From Climacteris rufus (lineage: Eukaryota; Chordata; Aves; Passeriformes; Climacteridae): a DNA stretch of 64,000 nucleotides. The stretch covers positions 310,001 to 374,000 of the forward strand of contig VZRZ01003917.1 in NCBI GenBank assembly GCA_013398175.1. The letters run 5' to 3'. How positions within the stretch are numbered: position 1 is the first letter of the stretch; every line of letters starts with the position of its first letter. A program made the position numbers and the translations under genes. This document shows positions 49,940 through 60,700 of the stretch, one piece after another. A model generated the notes under the pieces. That model was not told the DNA's origin. It did no database searches and was given only the letters and a program-made list of their open reading frames with translations.

Positions 49940-50304
49940 GACTCATAGAGCAGCAACCTACATCTTCAGATCATTGTATGTATTTCCAATTTTTGACTCT
50001 TTAAAAGTGACTGAATACCTGAATATACTCCTGTCTTAAAGGGGTTTTTTTATCCCTTTTCTTTGTGTACCTCAGTCTTTCACTGATTTGGGTACTTAGG
50101 CATAGCATCATTGAATTACATTATTCAGAGTCTACTCAGAAGTTATGTCATATGAACAAGAAAATACTTTCAGTCAGAAACACCTGACCTCCCCTTCTAA
50201 CCCTCATTCTTTAGCCCAAGTTAGCTCTTCATCTGTTCATTGAACTGGTAATTGCAACCTCTGTATTTTTTCCCAGATTCCTTTTCCATTTTGTTTCAAA
50301 AAAC

Positions 50305-50320
50305 TTTTTTTTTTTTTTTT
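50305..50320. repeat. Poly-T homopolymer (16 T)
   Basis: Uninterrupted T run between CAAAAAAC and GAAGTCATC. Confidence 0.85.
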
Positions 50321-50642
50321 GAAGTCATCAGTCAAATTCTACAGTCTCTCCCTATCACAATAAACCCATTATATAAAAAAAGGAAGACTATGTCTTCTTT
50401 TGGAAACCACATCTGTTGCCACCATTTTGCCTTGGAAAGAGAGAGAAGGTAAGGATGTAAAGCGCAGTACCCTCCATGAGATTCCATCTACTGCATCCAT
50501 TAAGAAAGCAAGAGACTTTCCTGATTTCCCATGTGCCACAATATACACTGGCTCAGCATGTGTCCACATGGAGCTAAGTCCCTCCAGGACATATACGATG
50601 GCAACTACTGCTGGCTTTGGAAAAACATTCAACATTTGCTTT

Positions 50643-50655
50643 AAAAAAAAAAAAA
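50643..50655. repeat. Poly-A homopolymer (13 A)
   Basis: A run of 13 A between TTTGCTTT and GCTATAATAAAAG. AATAAA here follows the run rather than preceding it, so it is not a retrocopy tail on this strand. Confidence 0.85.
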
Positions 50656-51683
50656 GCTATAATAAAAGAATGCTAACTCAGCCTTTAAGAGGATGTTCTG
50701 GAGTGGTCTATATGACACATATGCACTTATTCTGTGCTAAAGTACAAAATTCCATGTACTATTGGAAAAGGAAGTTCTACCTCTCTGGGATCTGACTTTT
50801 CAGGAGTTCCCTCAGGAACTTTCTGACTGTCCATATCAATAAATACAAAGAAAGTACACAAAACACAACATAGCTTGCTGGATACAACTGGAAGAGCAAT
50901 GAAACCCCAGATCACTAAGTCAACCTCCAGGGCAGAGGTAATTCAGTATTTCTACAGTCGAGGCTCAGCTGAATAACGCTACAGTATTCCTGGCTTGGCA
51001 GGACACAGGGTGCCTTGGACGATGGCATTCACTCTCTCGGATATGTATGTGCACCTGCTTGCATTTGCCATCCTGTCCATGACACCGGAGGCTTGTTTTC
51101 AACCTGCGAAAATGGATCTTTGAAGTGGATATCTACCGTATTTCTGCCTCAGATTTCCCAGAATGGAAAAGAATGAATTCCCATATGGTGGCTAGCATGT
51201 TCACAGAATACCTAAAGCTTGCAGAAGTGCAGATTTATTGCACAGCACAGCGAGGTGCTGGCTGGGGTTTGCCAGCACGTCGGACCTGCCACACAACCAC
51301 TGTAGGTCCCAGACCCAGCTCTGCTCACAGTCTGCAACTTTGTGGCTGCATATGAATGCGTGAACCACAAATGTAGCTCCTGGGCTGCAGAGCCTGTATG
51401 ATGCTTCTAGAATTTTCTGTGTCCTACATTAAGTAGACATATGCAATGGATGCAACTTGAGGTGTATGTATATATTACAACTAATTCACATGCATAATTT
51501 TGATACCAAGACTGAGAAATAAGCAACAGGAAGAAAATATCGCAAATCCAGATCTTCTTTCCTCTACAAAATAACCCTTTTCTTTTTAGAGTTTATTCTT
51601 GTTGGGTTTTGATTTTTTTGGACATTGTTTTAAAAGCATCTACCACACAGCATTAGGTAGAGAAGTATACTTTATGGATTCTT

Positions 51684-51812
51684 CTGGTGTACATTTTCTG
51701 TACACTTTCTTGTGTACACTGTTCTGTGTACACTTTACATGTACTCTTCTGACGGATACACTTTTATTCTGATCTATACACTGTCTTTCTGACTGGTATG
51801 CTGTCTTTCAGA
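51684..51812. repeat. Degenerate minisatellite, unit about 13-20 bp
   Basis: Successive variants of TTCTGTGTACACT: TTCTGGTGTACAT, TTTCTGTACACT, TTCTTGTGTACACTG, TTCTGTGTACACT. Looser units follow: TTCTGACGGATACACT, then ATTCTGATCTATACACTGTC, then TTTCTGACTGGTATGCTGTC. Units grow longer and more diverged to the right. There is no coding frame. Confidence 0.75.
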
Positions 51813-53095
51813 CTCAGATACAAAGGACTTCCAGGGATTTGACGTTTCAAGAGAGATTAAAATATTTTCAAGGGGCTGTTCTATGTTCATAGTGTTTCTT
51901 CTCTCCACTAATGATAAAAATAAAACATGTCCTGTTTCCTAAAAATTTTGATAGCTTTCATTATGTTTTCCTAAAAACACCTATTTCCTTTGCATTACTT
52001 AAGAGCGTAACTACCCCATACGGCTGACTCAACGGCTGCTACAAATTGCTTAAAACTGAGGAAATGAAGAAATTTCTGTTTGGACTGTGTATTTGCACAC
52101 ATCAGTAAGAATATTACTACATCATGACTGTAAGATCTGGCTGCACATTCTTTGGAGACAGCAGATTTCAAAGGGTCTTGTTTTGAGGTTTAGGCAAATA
52201 TTTACGTGAAAGCGCTAAACTTACCAATGTTACACAGTTATGCTGGCTCTTTTCTTCATTTCCCCAAGGAAGTGTGAGAGTATGCGACAGTGATCATCAC
52301 AAGATGTGAACAGACCACAGTATTCAAAGGTTTGTATTAGTGATGCTGGTGTGTAGATTTCCAGTGGGTTTTACTGCTGCTATTTACTGTCTGTGTGATA
52401 GTGAATCCTCAGAGTGCTGGCAATGTTTAAAGGTACTGCAGAAGTTTATATAAGCATCTATATGGCCCTAAATTGGACAGCAGATATACATAAAGAGATT
52501 TAGAGCACGGCAGAGCCCTGCATGACACTTAAAATCTGGGAAATTGAGATAACAACAGAGCTGTTATTTGTAAAATGAGAATTTTATCTGGGCCTACTGC
52601 TTCTGTATTTTTAAAAATGACACAAACCCAAGAGACATACTTGCTAGAAGTAATAACAAGTGTAACAGCAACGTAACTGGACACTCACTTTGAGAACACA
52701 CCTAAAATGAAAGCACAGGAGAGCACTCAAGGACCAAACCTGCACAAGAGTTTCTACCACTTTACCAAGGCAGGCTCACCATCACACAGCAGTTTTTGAC
52801 TGTAACCCCTCACAGTCCCCACCAATGAAGAAAGGATACATTTCTAACTTCCAGATTGCCACATGGTGAAGCCATCTGGGAGGATATTTTGAAGGAAACA
52901 GATGGAAAAGGAAGAGATTCTTCTGAATGTAGTGTAAGATTTACATTATCCTCCATGAACTTCCATGTAGTCCCCATGTTTATATAATTTATCACTATTT
53001 CCTTAAACAGCTCAGATTAGAAAGCCTGCATGAGCTCATGTTCTTGTTGTTAATTCTGAGTCTGAACCTCCCCACTTTAAAGGGAAATTAGGTAG

Positions 53096-53103
53096 TATAA
53101 AAA
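53096..53103 (+). promoter_or_regulatory. Candidate TATA box
   Basis: TATAAAAA in GGTAGTATAAAAAGAAACC. It lies about 50 bp before an ATG (53147) whose frame starts like a signal peptide. A start of transcription near 53,125 would leave a 5' UTR of about 20 bases. It is AT-rich enough that chance is possible. Confidence 0.35.
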
Positions 53104-53146
53104 GAAACCAGAGAAAGCCAACCAGACCTGACTGAAACCCAGCAGC

Positions 53147-53239
53147 ATGAAGTTCTTGATCATCGCAGGAATTACACTGTTTTACCTCTCCTTTTTTCAG
53201 TCTCAGGAAGACACTGTCATGAGCATTTGCTCATACTGA
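53147..53239 (+). CDS. Small open frame with signal-peptide-like start (candidate)
   Basis: The 31-codon frame begins MKFLIIAGITLFYLSFF and then QSQEDTVMSICSY before TGA followed by TAA. A basic second residue, a hydrophobic core of about 14 residues and a polar break fit a secreted-protein leader. A TATA box lies 45-50 bp upstream. The mature part would be only about a dozen residues with one Cys, so it is either a tiny peptide, a leader exon whose splice donor I cannot find, or a decayed gene. The T/C-rich stretch ending TTTTTTCAG inside it would also serve as an acceptor. No family is recognised. Confidence 0.3.
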   Translation: MKFLIIAGITLFYLSFFQSQEDTVMSICSY

Positions 53240-56200
53240 TAATTTCTGTTCTCTGCCATGCACCCATACCAGCAAAATGCAGTGTTGTGATACTGTAAGC
53301 ATGAGAGTGGGGCCTGTTGAAACCAGGCAGGGTTGAAGATAAATTCAAAGATTTCACTAAACATCCTTTAGTCGAAGGATTAAAAGCAGAAACGTTGTCT
53401 GTGTAAAGAAATAGCACACAAATAGTTTAAAGAGTGTCCTTTCACTAGTCAGTTGTGACTACTGGAGAGTTCTAAACAGCCTTCTCTCTCCTTTTATGTA
53501 TTCTTCTGTGCCTCCTTGCTTTCTGCACAAACACTTCCATTACTAATGGGAATGTCAAAGGGCTTTCTTTTCTCTTGCTTGCTCTCTGTCTATGACTACA
53601 GAGATGCCTCTGAGGCACCACCGCAGCAGCGGTGGCATCTGGCTGGTTGGCACACACTATAGCATCCCCACCAGAATCACTGCTTCAGCAAAGGGACAGG
53701 AAAATGCATATGGAGAACACTGGTGCTTTGGTTCAAATGCCTACATCACTTTGCCATCCATTAAATGTAATTATTTTGTTCTGCTACAAAATGACAGAGT
53801 CCAGGTCCCCTCTTTGTCCTCTTACAGCCCAGCCCAGCTTCAGTCCTAGGTATTTCTTCCTCTCTTGCACCCAGGCTTGCACATGGTCATTGTGCATACA
53901 GAACACTAGCAGGAGTCAGGAATTTGGAGATCTGGTGGTACCACAAGGCTGCAATGGGTTCTGCCACACGAGGCTGCAGGCTCTAGACCCCTTCTTCCTG
54001 CTGACCTTGGTGGGATTGAGCTCTGATACAGGCCAGAGGAAAAGGCAACACAAACAGCCTCCCAGTAGTCTTTGCCTCCTGGATTTGGCCTCCTCTGCAC
54101 AGCAGGGTTTGGCCTCCCTGTCTCTCAGGTGCCACAGAGGAGATAGCTGGCTTTGTGCCCACTGGCAGATTTACCACCATGTAGTAGTAGGAATGGCCTG
54201 ATTGCAGAAGTAATGTTTGAAGGATGTAAGCAAGCCAGGGAGAGGAAATATCTTTTATTAGAACAGCTTGATGTGTTTTGAATTGTGTGGTGTAGTCAGG
54301 TTATATATAGTAAGTTGTTGGGGACTTATGCTGTGTTTGTTGCGTAAGCTGGCCTAATAAAAGACATTACCTCTCCTTGCAAAACTTAACCTTACTTCGA
54401 AGTACTACTACATTAATCCTGCATGTTATTTCCACCATTCAGAGACATTATTAGTTGTGCCATGGATTCATTCTTTGCTGCAACTGTATTGATTTCTTTT
54501 GTAGAAATCTGATTCCTGCACATGCTTAAGAGAGTTAGGTCATTTTACCCCCTCAACTCAAGGCTAGGATGTTTTCTGTTTCTTATGCAACAGCTCCTAA
54601 TTCACATTGCAGGTGATATTATGACAATGTACACTGTATAATAATGTATTAGAACCATAAGGTGGAAAAATGAAAGCATTATTCCCTTCTGAAAGCAGAC
54701 TTCTTTCCAGAAAAGGAATGGACCCTTTATGCTCTTGACTCAGCAATCATTCACATACACAGAGGTACAGCAGCACAGCCCATGGACTCTGCTGAGCAGT
54801 GATGGACTTGCTCCCACACCCACAGGCTTTTCTCTGTTGGTATGCATATAACAAAGTGTCAGAGTTAGGTTCTTGGGGTTTTTAACACAGAGCAGTCTGG
54901 GAGAAGAAAATGAAGGGGATTGTAAATGCAGGGTTTCATGACACCTTGTGGCTTGCATTTTGTTTGAAGTGTTAAATAAGAATAATAATATCCAACAGAA
55001 AAAGTTCAAACATGTTAGTCCTTATGATGGATCCAGTCTAGTTATTAAGTTCAGCCTATTATAGTTTGTGGATTTAGAGAATCCTTTAGAAAACTACAGA
55101 GATTGGTTTTATGCCCCTCCTTGCTGTAATGCAGTCCCCAGTTATCCACATTCAGGACACATAGAGATATTTATCACATGCTGGACTCACACCACAGAGG
55201 TGTGCACATGTGTCTGCATTACCACTGCAAGGTGACATTATCACTGCAGAAAGAGGACAATTCTGAGCAAGAACTGTCCACTGCTTCCTCCTCTCTTTCC
55301 CAAGGGCTACTGCATGAATTGTTCTGGTGGCTGTGCCCAGCAAGCCAACAACTCTACCCCAGCTCATATGATTGATGTATTTCCCTTCTTTCTTTACAGT
55401 AAAGGAGCCCAGTTGAAATACTGAAAAACTATTTCACTTGAAGTAGTCTAAAAAATTTAAATCAGCTTTTCTTACCTGAGCAGGCTTCTTTTGAACCACT
55501 TGTTGAGGCTGAAAAGTAAAATGAAAGCACAATGAGAAACAAAAATAACTGAGAGCACTTAACTGTGATTTTAGAAGTGCTGGGAAAAATATTTTCAGCA
55601 ATAGAAATAAAACACAGGAAAAGCTGATGTTCAGAATTGGAGAGACGAACATACCCAGCTCTCACACCCAGCCTCTCCTATACCTATCTATGACTTTGCT
55701 CTGAAGTAGTCCAGGTTACTGTGGATGAGAGGAATATAATAAGTTTGTACAAGTAAAACCAAGGTGAAATCTAATTTGGCAGGTTACATCTTTCAGCTCT
55801 TCTATGGTACTGCTAGATCTACTTTGCTGCATTAACTTATCATGATCATGAGAACAGCCTGATTTTATAACTAGATTTTGCTGTCTCTGCTGCTGCTCTC
55901 TTACGACACCCTTAGCTGTGAGTGGAGTGTTCTGCTGTGGGGAAGGCCTCCCTGCCCATCATGAGCCAGGGCAAAGCTTGGGCAGAGAGATGAAGGACAC
56001 ATAACCCCATTCCTGAACCAGGCTTCCCACTTGACCAAAGCCACCCTTGTCAAAACCAGGAGGCTGGGACACACAGCAGTTCCAGCCCTTGGAAGCTTTG
56101 GTTTGAGACCTTCAGCTGCATGGGGATGATGCTGTGTTGACCCTTGTGAGCCTACTGAGGTGAGTTAGAGGATGCCAATCATCGGGCAGGTTGGGTGTGC

Positions 56201-56265
56201 CTATGCAGGACCTGGTGGCAGAGCCATGGGTTCTCAGCAAGTCTCCCTCTTGGCTGTTCCCACCC

Positions 56266-56286
56266 AGGACTGCGAAACGCAGTCCT
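56266..56286. repeat. Short perfect hairpin (9-bp stem)
   Basis: AGGACTGCG, loop AAA, CGCAGTCCT. Two CpG sites lie in the stem. It is not followed by a T run on either strand, so it is not a terminator-like element. Confidence 0.7.
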
Positions 56287-57736
56287 CACATGAGTCAGGA
56301 GACCCAGCAAGGTGCCAGTGTGCTTCATCCCCACCTGGGAGAAGAGGAGTACCAATTAAGGAACAAACACAGGCCACACTGTGGAAACACACCATCACTG
56401 CCCAGATGATGTGATGACCCTTGGGAGTGCTAGGAGCAGCACAGAACAGTAAGACCACAGATAAAGGATGAAACCCTGACACAGAGAGGACAAAAAGGCT
56501 TTTCTTACTTCAGTGGGGAAAAGTTTTTGCCCTCCCCTCCTCCACCCCCCCGTTGTTGTCCCCCTCCCCCAGACTTTTTGTTTTCAAAGTATATGAATTG
56601 CACCCAATGATTTTCTTCCTGCCCTTCCTTCCTGCTTTTTCCTATTCGCAGCCGTGATTTTAGTGCCTTGCTTGGGCAGAAGCCAAAATGCTGTCCCTGT
56701 GCATGGCCAAAAACCTAATTTTGATGACAGTATAGTAGGAAATAACTGGAATATTTCTGAATAAGCAGTTTAGTGTAACTGGCCTTTCAGAGCAATATTT
56801 CAGTGGGAAGGATCAATGAAAATGTAAATTAAATGTAACTGATTCAATTCAGGCTGCCCACCACAAGCGTCCCATTTTAACAAGAGATGCTTTGTTTATT
56901 TTCAGTCTTTTTCTAACTCAGCGGAATCCTACTGCTGTTATATTTTTGTATCTGTGCCTCAGGCTCCAAGTTCTGTTCTCAAATAAATATGAGAGAAAAA
57001 ATTATGTGATTACTAGGTCTGTCTTTAAACTTCAGGGTGGACCCTTTCCTTTTCCATTAAATTCCCTTGCAATGGAGAAGCCATTATCAAGGCACACATT
57101 TTATTGATGCCTTCTCCAGGTGGACAGCAAACCCTGAACTGAATAATGGACATTGGCTGTCCTTGGACAAAGGAATGATTTGTTTCAAAGGAATCTCTCA
57201 TAATTAAGAGAACTCATTGGGTTCTTCCATAATCTGCCACTAGTGCTTTTTCACTTTATTTTCTTTCTTTTGCCTGTTGATTACACCTGTACATGTGTCT
57301 ACTCCCAAATCACATGAAATCCACATACATTTTTATAGGCTGACTGTTTTCTCCAGCTCAGAAATCCCCATATATTTTTGGCCGTGCACTGTATGTTCAT
57401 GTGACTCTCACTCACTGTAGCTCAATGAAATCTTCTGAAAGAACTGCCAACTCACCAAATTTTCCATGAATTAGGTCCTGACACTTCAATGAGAGGAAAG
57501 ACAATGTCTGAAACGAGGCCAGCACTGGCTTTCTGCCTAGTATGTGTCACAGTATTTCTACCAGCTGCCCTTCTACACAGCAGTTCATACTTTTCAGACC
57601 ACCAGAAAGCCCCCTGAATACTTTCAGTGATAGCTGGGGCTTGAGCTGCCAGGATGTTTTCCCAGCCTCTGGCACCCAAGTGGCTCTGGACTGGACCTAG
57701 AAAGTTTTTTTTCTGTGTGTTTGTTTTGTTTTGTTA

Positions 57737-57796
57737 TTTTTATGAATGGCTTCCACAGGGGACTCCAGCACAACCCTATCCAGCCATTCATAAAAA
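57737..57796. repeat. Inverted repeat, 15-bp perfect stem
   Basis: TTTTTATGAATGGCT at 57737-57751 is the exact reverse complement of 57782-57796. The 30-base loop can pair a little further (AGGG with CCCT), giving a hairpin of about 60 nt. It may be a small MITE, a hairpin RNA precursor, or chance duplication-inversion. Confidence 0.8.
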
Positions 57797-60700
57797 GCAG
57801 AGGGAAAATATTGTACTTTGCCCAGTTGGAAACTGTCTCTGATACTGACCAAGGCTTTCAAGAATCTTAGTCATTCAAGACCTTTGCTATCGTAGTGCTT
57901 CATGTCGAGAGCTCCTTGGCAGTGCTTGCTCACTGACGGCTACGTTTCCCCTGGACTTGGGATCTGGAGTTCAGCATGTGTTACGCTTCCTCCCTTAAAT
58001 GGAAAAAGCTCAGCAAGGCAAGCCCAGCAGCAGGGCTCAGTCCCTCAGCCAGTATTAGTGGCACACACACCACTGACACGCTGGGAGCCGTGCCCACTCA
58101 TGTCACATTGAGGACTCTGGCTTGAGGCAGCTGAATCACTGCAAGTGCCAATTTTCAAAGGCATTGCTTTTCCTGCTTCAGCCTGGCTGAGTGTGAGAGG
58201 TAACTGGACATATAAATCCAGTAAGGTCCAGTCCTGTGAGCACTGTAGTGTCTGCTCACTTAGGTCAGAACAACTGAGGTGTTCAGGAATAACAAGAAAT
58301 TTCCCAAGCACCCATTTCATTTCTTTAGCTGTTGTGGATGTGATGCCTTTAGAACCCTTTTGACACACTATATGTACTAATGCTTCAACTCGCTAAACTT
58401 TGTGTTCCCTGAGTTAAGAGATCTTTTCAGGGCTTTGAAAGTGCCATCTCTGAATCACAAGTGTTGCAACTGCATGTTCAACTAACTGGAAAGAAGGAGA
58501 ATCTGCCTTGGTTATGGAAAAGACTGGAACTATAAAATAGCCATGAACAAGAGACTTTGAAGAGGAGCTCTGGAGCAAAATAGAGTTGTAAGCAAAAAAC
58601 GAGAGCGCTGAACTACTACATATCGTCCCTGCCAGAAGCCTGCAGAGTAAGATGGCAGAACTTCTACTCTGTCAGAGGCTCTCTCACTTTTGTCAGCAAT
58701 CCTAAGTGGAGCTTTGTGCAACCCAGCCCTTTCACATTTCATTTTTATCCTGTTTGCAAAACAGCTATTGTACGCTGCATGCATATTAGCTGAAGTTCCA
58801 TATACTTGAAAGCAAATTTCAGGGTTTTTTACATCATATGCAAGTACAAGTCAACATTAAGCATCTTTCCTAAATATTATGAGACAGAAAGAAGTGACAG
58901 TGTTTGAAAAATCCTATGACCAGGTCATTTAAATGTCTATCATACAAGAACAAATCCAAAATACAGTAGTATTTCTTTTGTCATGTTTAAAATATTAAGT
59001 ATGATAGCTAAGGCAAAAGATACTAATTTAAAACTTTAGAATAATATTCCTAACTTCGAACAGAAAAAAAACCACAAAATGCCTGAAAATCAGAGTACAC
59101 AAAGTTTTGATTGTTTTATCTTTGCTGCAAGTTTTGAGTGTTCAAAGCTCAACTGGTTATCTTCTACAAGACACTTCTTCCACTCCTCCTCTGTCACACA
59201 TCCCTCATTTTACTTTGATATTTTCAAATGTTGTTACTTTACTCTTTGTCAGTATCTCAGATCTATCCTTACAGCTATACTGGTCAAACAATTCCTTTGC
59301 TTGCTTTATGAGAATGAAAGAGCAGCCTCATGTGATGAGTTCATATTCATCTTGTACCAGCAGTCAAAAGTTGTACCAAATTCAATTTGTCACACTTCTC
59401 ATTCATGGGAGTCCTTCTTACCCTGTGACTTTTCAAAGTATTATAAAGCTAAGGAAGGAAAAGGGAAGGATAAGGGTAAATCTATGTCAACCAGTATAAG
59501 CAAGGCTGGAACACATTTTTAATGATGAGAGATAAAAGCACTGGTTTAAATGCAAATCATCCCCTGACTGCTGTGCCTGAAGCTTCAAGGGCAAGCTGCA
59601 TACTCACAGTGCTCTTAGATTTTGTGTTCATGTCTTCCTCCTCAAAATGAGTATTATGAAGGTGTCTGACTGATGCTTCTTGGCAACAGTGATTCTCTGG
59701 TTTTTTTCAGCAGCTTGACACAGACAAGACATTTGCATGAAGGTAGCTCTGCTGGTGAGACTAAATGACCATGATGGAAACTAATACCCTGTTAGGATGA
59801 CATTTACAGTGCTGACAGCTCAGTGTTGTGCAGAGATCATTAAAATAATTTCATAGGTCATCCAAACACTTGTAACTCTAAATTAAAAGACGAGTAAAAC
59901 CATATTTAGTCTTTTTGTCTACATACCCTTGAAAAATCAGGAAGTTCATATTATACCAGTGGAAACCAATATAATCCAAAATAAATCATGTCTTACAAGC
60001 ACTTCCATATGACAGCAGAATAACTACCATTCTGCCCTACAGCTTTAATTGGTTTGAGTCCAGCCTTCCTCTTTCAGCACAGAGTGATACAGCACTAGGA
60101 CCAGGGGCCCACACAGCCTGTCAGAGAACCCTCACCTTCCAGCAAAAGCCACTTTCAGCTTCCTGATCATCAGCAGGAATCTTCCGCAGATTGCATGGGA
60201 CCATGTGCCTGCCATTCACTCCTCAGGTCCAGGTATGCTCATGGCTTGCTTTTGTAATGATCTTACTTTTGAGGCAGTAGCAGAACTGCTTTTTTATCCC
60301 ATCACTAGTGAGGGAGCTTGTGTTTTGGAAGCACAGGTCATGAATTCTCCTGCCTCCATCACATGTTTGCAGTCAACTGGCAACCGTGGGGTCTGCATAT
60401 GCACACTGCTGTGGGTCATTAGAATCTAACAGCAAAACCATCTGGCCCTTAGAGTTCAAAGGAGACTTCACAGTTCTCTGTGCAGTCTCATAAATGAGGC
60501 TAATAGTAATCTGTGGAGAATTCTGGCAAAATCTGTGAAACTATTCTTTATTTTCTATCCTACTTGGCGCTCCTCTGAGTTTTTAATAGAAAATAAAAAG
60601 TTACATCATTGAAAAAAATATTTATTAGCTTTTAAACCGACCTTCCCTGACTGATGCTGGAAAAGTCTGCAACATGTCAGAAACTGCACCAGTTAGTTGA

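Larger units (their letters stand above)
46511..53090. other. Non-coding DNA with simple repeats
   Basis: No gene is recognised. It holds an A-rich tract at 46733-46780, T and A homopolymers at 49925-49939, 50305-50320 and 50643-50655, and a retrocopy-like 3' end at 49903-49939. A degenerate minisatellite lies at 51684-51812. A faint MITE-like match (CCCTGAATCTGATATCTC ... TTTCAATGGAGCTCTC) lies at about 47,868-47,950. Open frames on both strands at 50369-50795 overlap and match nothing. Confidence 0.5.

Noticed and set aside
50369..50795. 131-codon plus and 88-codon minus frames over the same interval
   Set aside because: Mutually overlapping, no family resemblance, bounded by homopolymers; no splice or promoter support.
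59079..59522. 147-codon plus-strand frame with a second 130-codon frame over it
   Set aside because: Two frames open over the same bases, no domain, Ser/Phe/Cys-rich composition of pyrimidine-rich non-coding DNA.
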